From Mucor racemosus (taxonomy: Eukaryota; Mucoromycota; Mucoromycetes; Mucorales; Mucoraceae), in NCBI GenBank assembly GCA_027405735.1, contig JAPEHQ010000009.1:2170001-2234000 (forward strand): a stretch of 64,000 nt of DNA. The letters are read 5' to 3'. Positions 49,924 to 61,879 of this stretch are shown in pieces (positions within the stretch are counted from its first letter, which is position 1; every line of letters begins with the position of its first letter). Below the pieces are notes generated by a model. It worked only from the letters and a program-made list of their open reading frames with translations. It was not told the DNA's origin and ran no database searches. The position numbers and the translations under genes are program-made.

Positions 49924-50787
49924 TTATGATGTTTGAAGAGATAATCGAAATCTTGATTTGAGAGAAGATGCTACGATAAATACAGAGACAGATATGATAA
50001 ATAAACATATCACAATAGAATAAACACATCCATAATTGATCGTGGTAGATGAATTGAGTGTAGACTATGTGAGAAAAGCTATTAATCCCATGCTACATTT
50101 TTCCCCATTTTGATAAACTTACTGAAAATGATGCTCCATAATGTGATATAATAACCCATCCAATTTTAAACCAGCCTTTCATTTGAGGCAATTCAGAAAA
50201 CCCTTCAAATGATATCATCATCCAAAATATGTGCATCAATGAAAAGAGTGATGTTGTAATGGCCGATATAAAGTACAGTGTTGCTTTTGGACATGAAGGG
50301 CACATCATTACTCCAGGTCCGATAGATTCAACAAGTAATGATATGTAACCAACCAGAGAACTCATCAATGCATATCCAAATCCAGAAACAAATGCAAATA
50401 CGGATCGATTAAAAGGTGATTTGGGATTAGCAGATACTGTATTCAAACCAGCTTCTGCCTTGTTTAATAATAAATAAAACCCCCAACGACAAATCTCTTG
50501 TATAGCAACACTGTATGTAATGCTGACAAAATGAATTGACTGTGTTGATTTCGCAAAATACCAAATAACGCTGGATAATAGTAACGCTATCAAGCAAAAG
50601 AAGGCGCTATTGAATTCGTGTTGGTGTTTATTTTTTTTTTTTTTTAAGTATAGACGATTCATATTCTTAAATACCTTGAAACCATGAGTAATACATATTG
50701 TGCATTTGGTGCTATATAGAGAAAGAAGATAGATAGGATAGGTCCATAAGCTAATAATAAGCAGCCAAAAAATGTGTATAATGACAT
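49924..50787 (-). CDS. Gamma-secretase subunit APH-1
   Basis: Scaffold subunit of the intramembrane protease gamma-secretase. Three exons rebuilt by frame: 50787-50675, 50606-50123 and 50064-49924. The N-terminus MSLYTFFGCLLLAYGPILSI is family-like and replaces the longer unspliced frame. Then LIALLLSSVIWYF, the conserved SVAIQEICRWGFYLLL, KAEAGLN, a GxxxG-type helix (FVSGFGYALMSSLVGY), LLVESIGPGVMMCPSCP, a conserved His helix (SLFSLMHIFWMM), and WVIISHYGASFSSTLNSS after the last splice. The ending is a final membrane helix and SLKSRFRLSLQTS. Seven hydrophobic segments, about 245 residues, as in animals. The two conserved His (HIFW, SHYG) are present. Confidence 0.9.
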
Positions 50788-50831
50788 GTCTTTCAATCGT
50801 TATAAAAGAAAATGTAAAATACAAGCAAAAG

Positions 50832-51055
50832 TCAAATATCAGGAGTAACTATTTCAACAGCAGGTCGTTGGACAAGAAAGCGATCATGCGTTGATTGGGT
50901 AATTCCAGAAATTGATTTATAAAAAGGGGTATTTTGATAGCTTTCGATGTTACCTTCAAGTTGCTTTGAGCTTGTATTGATTGATAAAGTGAGCTAGAAG
51001 AAAATGTGTAGTAGCAAACCTGATACGTTGCTAAATACCATCTTGAGTATTTAAA
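50832..51055 (-). CDS. Possible small or truncated gene upstream of APH-1
   Basis: A minus-strand exon 50993-50832 follows a good acceptor (ACATTTTCTTCTAG) and reads LTLSINTSSKQLEGNIESYQ, then NTPFYKSISGITQSTHDRFL, ending VEIVTPDI. A 45-bp intron could join it to an ATG near 51041. The stop is 45 bp from the APH-1 start. Either a gene of about 55 codons, or the last exon of a longer gene cut by the R1 repeat that starts near 51225. Family unknown. Confidence 0.3.
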
Positions 51056-51224
51056 AGAAAAATAAAATAAAATTTCGCACATGTATCCCTCTAAAAAATA
51101 TATTTGAACAAACACATGATTGTTTGAATTCTTAAAATATACAACCAAACAGGCGTCATTTTTGAGTGTGTAGATTTCGGTACCAAAAACTTGAGAGAAG
51201 TTGCTTTTGTTGCATGTCTTCAAA

Positions 51225-52445
51225 ACTGGAGCCTGGATCCTTTTCTATAACTTATTTCCATAAAAGAAATGCTTCAGAAAGCGTCCTGGACACTACAAAG
51301 TATATACAAATTGCTTGCATTATGCTACCTGTTTTTAGGATTTTTTATATCTCATGAAAGACTCAAAAACGCGTAATGTTCTTTTTTTTTTCTGAAAAGC
51401 TGGGTCCAACTTTTCATCCCTACTCAACTATTGTTTTCACTAAATAACATCAAGAAAAATTTATTTGCCAATATACTTGAGATGATCAACTTTAATCCAA
51501 AAACGAGTATCCGGAAATATCCTATTTTTTGCAGCTGGTATAATTTTTTGAATGCTAAGGTTTCAGATTTTTACGCGTATTTCACTGCTAAAATTAAAAA
51601 CTTTGAGGCTTCATATCTCTAGAAAAAATTAAGCTATACTAACACTTTTTAATAATGAAACTTACTTGTTTTGAAGTGCTCTATAACATATTTTAGTATA
51701 AAAAAATTCTGAATACTTTTTTTTTATTTCTTTTTTTTTACATTTTAATAGTATATTTCAAAATACTCGTTATATTGGGGGGTTATTTTTCTATATTCAT
51801 AACATAGAGCTCGTTGAGCTCTACTGAGCCCAATTTAGTTTTTCTTAAAATATTGATTTTTCATGGAGATATACCCAAAAATGTGTATAAAAGAATAATT
51901 TCGATTTTAGCTTTAATTTCCCTCTGTATACCCTCTGAATTTGAAAAAAAATTGACGAAAATCTCTTTTTCTCGACGAAAAATGCAGCTAGAAGGCTTAG
52001 CAATGACTAGGTCGATAGATAATTTTGCTGCGCATTATCTCAATTATTTATATTGGAAACATACTTATAAAAAGTGATGAATATCTTCAAAAAACCTCCA
52101 GAATTTTGATCGCATTTTACACGAATTTTAATGCGAAGCATTTTTTTAAATTTTATGTAGGTGGATGGAAAATCCAAAACTGTACGGAAAACATTTATTA
52201 CGCTAGGCCTACTTGATTTACAGTTCATGAACTATTAAGCAATTTTGTTTTTTGGATCATTTTCTGATCGATTTCACAACAAATTGAATTTAGAACTCAG
52301 TTATTATACGATTTAAGTTATAATACAAACTATTATCTGACTATCTCAACGAAAAGTCAATATCTTTTTCCAAAACAAAAAATACAGGGTAGCGTTCAGT
52401 TGGATGTATTCTGTGAAGACAAAGACTCAATGCCTCAATTTTGGG
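51225..52445 (-). repeat. R1-family repeat, long diverged copy
   Basis: Reverse complement of the R1 pattern over about 1.2 kb, from GATGAAAAGTTGGACCCAGC (51400s, minus strand) to words matching 1185-1235 of the left arm (near 52400). Closer to the 38.6-39.2 kb copy than to the 1-12 kb arms (shared AATATAGAAAAA and TTAGCTTTAA words). The inner end faces gene island 2. Confidence 0.8.
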
Positions 52446-53154
52446 GTTTAAACGTTAGTGATTTATCAAAATATGTTTAGGTTAAATAAAATTAGAAATT
52501 CAATCAAGTAAAGAGATATCGTTTATTGGAATGAAATTAATAGGGTTTATATACTACTGTATTTGATTTGGGGAATTGATGATGTGATAAGGTAGTTTAG
52601 ATATTATTTAATAGTAATGTGTTATGTTGGTATATTATGTTGGAATATCGCACTGGCGTATCATGCTTTACACCATGCTTCTATACCATGCTTCTATACC
52701 ATGCTTTTAGGAGCATTGTATAGTTAATATTTAATTAAGGAACTTCCGGTTCCGGATCTGTTATTGTTTACTTTTTTGGATTTGACATGATCCGGTTTAA
52801 GAATGATACATCACTTAGAGCGGGTTTTTGGTTTATGTTAGAGCAATGATGATGCACCTGATATTCTAATATTATTCCCTTTATTTTTAAACAGATAACA
52901 ATGATCATCTATAGATGGAAGATATATCTTCTTTGAAAACTTGACTGAAGTCGGCACAATATATTGTTAATGGTGCCCATACTGTATACTGGACGTTGTA
53001 AGTGTAGAGCAGCTCGGAATTTTAGAAGTGATATTATTTTGTCATTGATTAAAAAATGTCATAATCCTGAAGAAACTCAAAGTCAAAAAAAATTTAATGT
53101 AGAATTGTGGATTATCATGTGTGAAAAAGTGTCTGTGAAACCTATTATACAGTA
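52446..53154. other. Spacer with a triple CCATGCTT direct repeat; possible old LTR
   Basis: Contains three tandem copies of a CTTCTATACCATG-like unit near 52670-52710 and an LTR-like composition (about 52490-52760), but no ends or target duplication could be fixed. A 71-codon frame at 52964-53179 (GRCKCRAARNFRSDIILSL) looks protein-like but has no family. Confidence 0.35.
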
Positions 53155-53156
53155 TA

Positions 53157-53672
53157 CAGTGCCAAATTGTGCTTTTTGAAACCACTTTGCGCTTTTGAAC
53201 ATCTCAGTTGGCGCTTTTGGATGTTGAATAGCAACCATACGATGCCCAAGCCATTGCCATTACATCCACTACTCGTGCTCTTTTACAAAGAAACATATAT
53301 TCTCATTAATACTCAATATCTGGTTTCTGTTAGTTTATTTATAACAATGGTACTAATGGTTTGAGAATGAAAATAGCATTAAACGATATATGAAGGCCAT
53401 ATACTCTCAGGAACATTATTTACCATTCTGTGAGCACATTTGATAAATGTCTGCAAATGGAGCTTCTCTAATAAATCATATATTCATCGCTTTAACCTTT
53501 TTCGATGTTTATTGATACATAATTTGAGATTACCAAATGTGCAAACTGGGACTACAAAAGCGCAATTTGGCGGGCTATTCAAATGCGCATATTGGTACAG
53601 CCAAAAGCGCAAATTGAGAATTTCAAAGCGCAAATTGTTTACAAAAAGCGCCATTTGGCGCTCGAGGCACTG
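53157..53672 (+). mobile_element. 516-bp pogo/Tc1-like MITE with GCGC subterminal repeats
   Basis: Ends CAGTGCC and GGCACTG, flanked by TA (53155-53156 and 53673-53674). Inside both ends lie at least seven copies of a word close to TTTGCGCTTTTG, pointing inward from each side (for example near 53185, 53203, 53560, 53580, 53602, 53625 and 53650). No ORF of transposase type. Confidence 0.8.
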
Positions 53673-53754
53673 TACACACGTTATAGTACATAAAAAAGAG
53701 ACAGATTTAAGTTAATAACTATGGCACACAAGCTTATTATTACCACTCCCAGGA

Positions 53755-54895
53755 TATTTGACATCTTAGGTTGAGGTTTTAAGCGCGGTAAAAACAAGTG
53801 TTTTACTTTTGAAGCCTTTATACTCGCTGAAAAATCAAGATGAATGGAAATAACTTTTTTGTCAATATTCTGTAACATCTCAAATATAGCCCTACATTTT
53901 TCATTTCTTGATTATCTATTGAAATGGGGGCACCCTCCGATTTTGAATATCACCATATAAAATTGTATAATCAGATATGCACATGTGACTGAGCTTCAAT
54001 TCGAAAAAGTGTTCAAATGGAAAAAAAATCCAAAAAAATCCAAAAAAAACCTTGTATGTTTAATTGCTCACAAAAATGCATAGTAAGTTGAACTAGTGTA
54101 TTAAATATCTTGGGTTTAGTTTTTAATTCTAAATCGATCCGTGTAGGTTTTGAAAATGTTTTTCTCATAAAATTCCTAGTAAATTTAATGTCAAGTTTTA
54201 ACAGTTTTTGATCAAAAAGTACTCTTCATTCAAATGCAACCCTAAAATATTTTATTTTCACATTATGCGCAACAAAATTATCTACAAAATGAATATTTAT
54301 ACGTAGCTGTAGCCCTATTTTTCGTGGGGATATACATTTTTTTAATTTTTTTTTGTAAAACCGAAAATTTATCCTTGTACATCCTCGTCCAAAATTGATC
54401 CTTTTTTGTATCACCAAAAAACAATCATTCAATCTCAATTTTCTCGACGAAAAATCAATATTTTTTTACGAGATAAAATTCTTTGGATAGACGCTAATGA
54501 GCACTATCCTATGGTTTTATCCTTGCATACCTGTCATCCCTTCATGGATCTCTATAACAGAAAACGTGCTCTCACAAAATTTATAAAAAAATAAAAAAGT
54601 CTCTACAGCCATCCAAAACCTAGATATCCTGGTAGAGAATGAAAAATAAAGTAGACTTTACTTAATAACCATGATTGCAATACCTTAGTATTTTCTCTAT
54701 TTATTTTCATTTCAAATGCAGTTTCTCAATTTTAAGCTGGCCATTTCTGCATCATTCAAATTTATGAAACAATCACTATAGTAACCATCCTTGCTTTATT
54801 TAATAAAATTTGTAGCCGGGACAATGTTGAATGGATGGGTACTACTTTTGAAAAAACCTTTCTGCTAAAAATGATCACTAGTACAAATACATATA
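53755..54895 (-). repeat. R2 repeat, copy b
   Basis: Almost identical to 62800-63870 in the same orientation over more than 900 bp, and the reverse complement of 26960-28100 with more divergence. No coding capacity. Confidence 0.88.
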
Positions 54896-55192
54896 TATGT
54901 GAAAAAAAATAAGGTTGCTTCCATAACATTATCGCTAATTCTTATTGAATATGCAGGTAATACGCAGGTAAAACGCACGTATTACCTTACAAAGGAATAT
55001 TGTGTGCTAAAAGACTCACATTACCTTGCGTGATACGGTAGTAAAACTCGCATATTACCTTCATACTCCAATGTTTTACTCGAAATTTGATGGTTTCTAC
55101 TGCCTTTCTACATCCTTAAATTTCTTTTTATTCGCTCAGTTTGGCTATATTACCATTGTATTACATCGTTTTAAGCTAAAATATACCACTAG

Positions 55193-55372
55193 CACTACGG
55201 AAAAAATAATTTAATTTTTGAGTTTCAACATTATTCAACTAGGAAAACCGCGATAATACTAAATATTGTAGATAAATAATGAGAAGATTTACGTATATTT
55301 ACGTACATTTACATACATTTACGTACATATTAATTAATGTTAATATATCTTTACATTATTTTTTCCGTAGTG
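55193..55372 (+). mobile_element. 180-bp CACTA-type MITE
   Basis: Terminal inverted repeats CACTACGGAAAAAATAAT, 18 bp perfect, at both ends. Flanking triplets are TAG and TAC, an imperfect 3-bp duplication. The interior has a short tandem array of ACGTA(C/T)ATTT units near 55290-55330. The CACTA start places it in that superfamily. Confidence 0.85.
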
Positions 55373-56544
55373 TACTATTGATGTTTACATGAGAAAAAAA
55401 CATAATTTTATTTACTGGTAATTCCTTTAATTTCAATACATATTTGTTCATTACTGGCCAGTATTTAGTTGAATCATCCAGATGTTATTGCTTCATTGGA
55501 TAATCTACTATTAACATTATTGTTTTATTGGGTTGATTTAACATCTATTATTTAGATCGTTTACTTTCACTGGGCTTATATTGTTTTTACGCTTTCTGGT
55601 AATTCAATAAAATCATTTTTTTTGGTTCCATTATATTAATAGAATAATGGGATAAAAAAGTTTATTTGGAAAAATATACAAAAATCTATAATAGCATATA
55701 TTATTCTGACTGATACCCATTTGACTACTTCTGGATGAGCCTCAGCCAGGTCCAATACACGCACTAACCTTTACAACAATACAGACAATACGATTATAGA
55801 CCATATCATTAGATATAGATGTAGTCGGCAGACAAGCCTTCTTCTTCTTTTTTAAGAGTGGATAAACATGTAAATATATTACTAGTGTAGTACTTCAAAA
55901 TAAAGGACATTTCGGGGTAATACCAATTTACTACACTAGGTATCCAAATTTATATATTGATAAACAACTCATTTTTGCAAGGTTTATTTTGATCTTACTA
56001 CTTTCAAGCAACTAGGGAAAAGCTAGATAATTATTAGAAGTACCAAAAAAAGATATACAGCAATCTTAAAGACTACATAATTGTAGATTAGTTTATTTCG
56101 ATACAAAGATAATACTGTAAAAGAATATTTATTGCCTTACGTAGACAGAATTTAAATTGTTTGGAAAATACAAATCAAGTCAGTTCCTATTCATATACAA
56201 TACAAATTATTTACTAACTGGATAATTTTTAAAGAAATTAAATCAACAATTAGGGTCCCGTGGTAGTTTCTTCTTGCGTAGTAACATTTTTTTAATGAAC
56301 ATGTATCGTAATTATTATAGGAGTTTATGAACAAAAGGTATTTATGAATTAGACGAAGACAATCTAATAAAATGTTGTAAGCATTAAAATAAGAAGTCAA
56401 ATTACTATCATACTTAATTTTTCAGCTCAACAAATTAAAAAGATTAAAACTAAAAGGAAAAAATTAGATCCATAGCTCATTTATAAACCCTTGAGTGTGG
56501 TTTTAAAAAAGGTCTCTTTTATTATCATGAATTTGAATACTGTA
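55373..56544. other. Single-copy non-genic spacer
   Basis: No gene supported. It contains the 58-bp inverted repeat. Several short frames have no recognisable features. Confidence 0.45.
55882..55939. repeat. 58-bp hairpin-like inverted repeat
   Basis: Perfect 11-bp inverted ends CTAGTGTAGTA, enclosing 36 bp. It could be a minimal MITE remnant or a structured element; no second copy was seen in the window. Confidence 0.6.
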
Positions 56545-59500
56545 CGTGATTCACATTTTTGCCAATGGTCACCCTTCCAAAAAAAAATGCCGAACAATCT
56601 CCGGACGCGGCCATCTAATCATTTTTCTAGGCTGCCAATTTCTAGAAAAAATTACCGGACAGTCCGGACGCGGATGTTTGAATATATCAAACAGCTGTGA
56701 GATTCAGGTATCGAAATTTCATACAAAAATTAAGGTTCGAATGTATACCTAATTATTCAAAGGCTTATTTTATCTTCTATTTATGTAAAGTGTAAAATAT
56801 CACATTCAGCATTAGTTTAACAAAACGAGGTTTAATTTAAGAAGTATAATAAAATAGTATAACCAAATTTGAAAAAAGTCTACAAAATCAAAAATTTTAA
56901 GATTTATAAGAGTAAAATATACATGGTCTTCATTTAATTTCAAAATATATATATTCACATTGGTATCTCTTATTCGAAAAGGGTTTTCTTATATTTTTTT
57001 TTCATATTTTTAAAAGAAAAGGGAAGCGAATAATTTGAAATTTCAGAAAAAATTTCATTTTTTAAAGTTTACCCAGAGGCAAGCAAATATTTCATTATTT
57101 TTGCACTACTTGCAAGATTTACTGTCTACCATTAAACAAATATGAACATACCACCTACTGGGAAAACGAGGTAATACGCATTATAATCGCAGTGTAGGTT
57201 ATTATAGTAATTTGTAAGATAATGGACCTTTTGAATTATAATCCTGACCTTTGGGGCCGCACCATGTCTATTTTGACGTATTATGGTGTCGTATGAGATC
57301 AGGCTGTACAGTCAAAGCAAGACACTGCTCTAGCTGTTCGGAGCTATTTACTAGCGTTCGCAAAATGACCAACCTCAAGCGAGCGCAAGCAGTTTCAGTA
57401 AGCATTTGCAGAGTCTGAAATATTTCAAAGCTACTCAAGCAAACCCGAGCCTAAGCAACCGCTCGTCGAGTAGTTGTATATCGAGCATTTTCAGCTTTGA
57501 AAGCAAACAGCCAGGCATACTGTAAATCAAGAATTATGTTGTATTCCACCTACTAGTATCATACGTTATCACCTTCTACAGTACCAATATGTCTTACAAT
57601 CTATTGACTACGACATGTGACATGCATTGAAGTGCAAAGTCTTGATAACAATATCGCATATAATAAGAAACTCCTAGCGTACCAAGTCTAATCCAATTGT
57701 TTTACCAAAACTAATAAGAATTAGACAAGAGTAAAAGGTGTAGTTTTATTCAATGTAGAGAAGGGGATTATATATAGAAGAGATTATCAAGTGATACAAC
57801 AGCTATTAATAGTGTAACAATAACAATATCCTGATAATACGACTACTGTAGCGCTATATCCAGATTCTGATATAACACCAATAATTACCAAGAAGAACGC
57901 TTGGACCTCAATTATGACGCAATATTATTTCAACCATGCGGTTAATCAATCAAGTACCTATCAAATCAACTTCCAAACACATTTAGCGCAGCATTGGAAC
58001 AAGTCAACTCACAAACTCTGCAATAATGGTGGTTAAATTATCATTGATTCATTTCAATCCATAGATTACTATCGAGCAGATCTAATGATTCAATAGTACC
58101 TTAAATTACATCTCAGGGTCTCAATGTCAAATCAATATAAAAGGCCATACTTTTATAATATCTAAATAAACGATACAGTATCTTGTTTTTATTATACAAC
58201 AGTTGAATAACTGATTCAATATGTATTCTCTTTTAATTGTGCAGGAAATAACGAAGTTGTTTACTAAAATAAAAAAAATATAAAAATAAAAGCAGTAAAA
58301 ATAGAATTATAATTAGCTAAAGTTTTTATTACAAAAGATTTCTGAAGATTTAAAATAATTGAAAAAGTATGGGGTATTTAGAGTAATTTAGAGAACTTGA
58401 ACACCATCAGACTTAAATGGATGAATATTTAGTAATCTTCTAGCTTTGAGTACATTGTTATTGATTTAATATTTTAAGGGGTAAATCATGTAGAGCATTG
58501 ACCACAAGGGATTGATACCAAGTGTGACAATATCGACCTTTTTGGGAGATGGTTGTTTTGTTTATTGTTGCTATATCTATTTTATGTAACCTTGAGTTAA
58601 GGGGTAATTTTTATATGCTTGAATCTTATTTATATTATTGATAGTGCAACCTCAATATAGATGAGCAGTTGACTAATAAATTGATAACTTTATTTATTAT
58701 TATTATTGATTTTGATAGAATCCTGTTTTGATATATACAGTATGTCATTTTTTGTGTAATTGATTGCGCCGTGATCAAGGGTGTTATTATTTACACGACA
58801 TGTATGGTTCAAAAAGGTATTTCATATTTTTAGCATGCGTTTGTTATTGTGTTCAATTGAAGCGTTTGTTTATTATTGTTGTTCACATTTTAAGTGGCAT
58901 CATATTTTATGAGCGACACTTGGGATTTAGATTGTTTTATTATTTTCAAGCGTTTTTAGTATGTAATTTCACTGCAAATTGTATTCTTTCTTAAGTATTA
59001 TTTATCAAACCTGAAAATATACGACAGAGGTCAAGATTAATAGAAGGTGAATTCTTTATCACACTGACTTAGATGTTAAATACTTCCCATAATATGTTTT
59101 AGTATCATCTTGCTTTTTATTTAATTGCTGTATTATCATTAAAAATCAAGCTTTTCATAGTTTATAACAATGACAATATAATGGGATATTTCTGATTTTA
59201 GATTGGCATTTATCATAAGGCGGGCTGATGATGCGTTTTTTGGTACTACAGTAAATGGTGAAATGTCAAAACGGTCTTAAGAAATAATCTTGCCAAAATA
59301 TTACACTTTTTATTAACAATACATCCAGAGAATGTATTTATATACTTTTCATTATAACTATTACACAGAATTACTATCTAAGAACATTACACCAATTTAC
59401 TAAGACGCATGTGAATCAACGTGTACACCTATTGATTTACTATAATACCGAATATTGACTGCGACCTTGAATGTGCGACCTAGGATATGATATTGACATA

Positions 59501-60765
59501 ACAAATGGAACAACCAGTCAATTTAATTTATGGAATTTAATGAATGTAAATACCGAGGAACCATTTGTAAGTACTTAAGTTAGTTCCGGTAAAAAAAGCA
59601 TTAAATAAATTGGCTTGGCACAAAGAGGGTAAATAGGCGGTAATGATAGGCTCCAGTAATGACCATGTTTATGTTTATGTTTATGATATTGGAGAGGTAA
59701 TACTAAAACTTAATGTAAATTACCTCTAACGCAATAATTGCAAAGTAAGATTATACTATCATCAAATAAACTACCACACAATATTAACATGTATAAAGAT
59801 TTACAGTAATAAGCCTGAATCAAGTAGGCACAGCATCGTAAATTCTTGAAAAAATCCTCAAGTATTATAAAATCTCTTATTTTTAAGACTTACAAGGCTT
59901 ATAAGCGGAATATTAATTTTGAAAATTATTTTTGTCCAGATCATCAATTTTGACATTTTTTAATTTTTTTTTTCTGATTTTGCAAATCTAGAGTTAATTA
60001 TACTACCAATTATAAAAACAAAAAATATACGCATATACAACATTTAGCGCTCTATTTGCTCAATAAAAAATAACCAGAACTTTTATTGCAAAGTATTACA
60101 TGAAAATCCTTTAATCAAAAAAGCGTTTTTGGGCCAAAAGTGCAAATTTTCATTATTTAACTTTTAATATTAAGCTTTTATGAAATGCGTATTAGTTATA
60201 GCTAAAACTTTCTCTCACAATGTAGTATATTTAAACGTTGATTTCGATACCAAAGTTTGATTTTTCTGTTTTTTGATAAAAATCATGAGTGTTGGTAAGG
60301 GTAAAATGAGTTCCCGAAAATGTCCGCTAAAAAGTCTGAATTTTCAGACCGTACGTGTCTATATATAAGAAAAGTTGAACAAAAACGCCTTTTTATTTAT
60401 AAATTTATATATACCATCATAGAATAAGAGACTTAGCCATTCAATCTTGCTATGCTCAATTACGGTGTCGTTCTACGGGCTTGCCTTTGCAACTTTTCAA
60501 TGAATATATGATATGATAGACGTGTTTTCTGGTAAAAAAAATGTATGTTTATTTCTATGATAACATGTATTGCCTATTTTGTTTAATTTATGGGTTGATG
60601 CGTTGTGATGCTGCTTTTACATTGCCTGGAATGAACAATTTAACAGGGTTTTAATTGCGCTAAATAATGTAAAGCCTTGAAAATCCTTTTCTACGTGTGT
60701 TGTTTCTCTCCCTTTGTTTTCATATCCCAAGAATATTATTCACCGTTGATAAGGCGTATCAGGCT
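56545..60765 (+). repeat. R34 repeat, right copy (uninterrupted order)
   Basis: About 4.2 kb, starting TCACATTTTTGCCAATGG and ending GATAAGGCGTATCAG. It matches, in inverted orientation, the two separated pieces 37486-38600 and 28873-32094. It lacks the CACTA-like element, solo LTR and MITE of the left copy. Private insertions here: the solo LTR 59259-59503 and about 77 bp near 59740-59815. The AT-rich interior has no complete gene; the shared 76-codon frame (58764-58994) is unassigned. Confidence 0.88.
59259..59503 (+). mobile_element. Second solo-LTR type, 245 bp, 5-bp target duplication
   Basis: Begins TGAAATGTCA and ends TGACATAACA, with AATGG at 59254-59258 and 59504-59508. The left R34 copy has a single CCATT (reverse complement) at 30055-30059 and no insertion. 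Its sequence is unlike the solo LTR at 31298. Confidence 0.87.
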
Positions 60766-61879
60766 ATCAAGCTGGTATTCTTTTCTTTTATCTGAATACG
60801 CATGCTAACATAAGGGACTAATGTTTTTAATATAGATAGCAGTCGTTATATTAGAGACTGATATTTTTATTTAACTGCATTCTAAGTTCTAAGATCAAAT
60901 ATCATTATTTACTACTGTATTTTTGGACTTATTTCTTGATTACCAGATGAAATGGAAGGCAATAATAATATTTATATCTACTTATTAATAAAAAGCTAGA
61001 ACTGGTTACAATCTCACAAAATGTTCCAGGAAAGTGATAAAATTTCAAATGATATAGAAACATAACAAAACAAAAAAAGAACAATCTAATGCCTTGCCTA
61101 ATTACCATAATTTTGACTGTATAGTATATATACTGTTCAGTACTTGAAAACAAATCTTTTTACAGCTGACAATCGTAAACTAAAATAGTAAGTTTAAAGA
61201 AGAAAGTTAATCTGTTTAAATTTTATGTGTGATAAAGTAGCATTTATAATCTTATATTTGTCTTGCGGTATAAATTTAAGCAGTAAGTTCTATTTAAATT
61301 TATGCCCGAGCAAAAACCATTGCTGCTGTAAGCATTATTATAGGTGGTATAAACATATTTGCAAATGATAATAATTGTAAATATATTGGCTCTTGCATGT
61401 ATTGCTGCCCTACATCAACAACGTATTGAATTATATTATCATATATAATCTATACTAATGAAAACAAATGTAATTTAAAAACCCATTATTGCAGTAAAAA
61501 ATTCAATGGAATTTTGAAAACAGCACGATGATTGTATACAAACCAATTTGTGCCCATACGATCAGCTCATTATGCTCATGGTCAGATTTAACTATTATGC
61601 ACAAATAGGGATAATGATAAGCTTATGGGCAATCCTACTATTATGCACACATGGGATTAATGTTATGCATATGGACAGAACCTATAATTCTGCACATACA
61701 GGCTTAGCGTTGTGCTCGTGTGCAGTTTCTTTTGTTGTGCCCATGTGCATATTGTTATCTTTTTGACCAAATTCAGCGGACACAACAGTTTAGGCTATAG
61801 TGTGCAGCACAGGTCGGCCGTAGTGTGCACTCGTTGCTATTAAATTTCATAATTTGATATACAGAAAACTTTTAAAGCA
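60766..61879. other. Spacer with a TGTGC/CATG-rich segment
   Basis: No gene supported. The part at 61545-61835 is rich in words such as TTATGCACA, TGGGCA, TGCATATGG and GTGCCCATGTGC, at spacings of 20-40 bp; see findings. Confidence 0.4.

Noticed and set aside
50849..51223. 124-codon frame upstream of APH-1 as a single-exon gene
   Set aside because: Phe/Tyr/Ser-rich and crosses good splice signals; a different frame after 50993 looks more protein-like.
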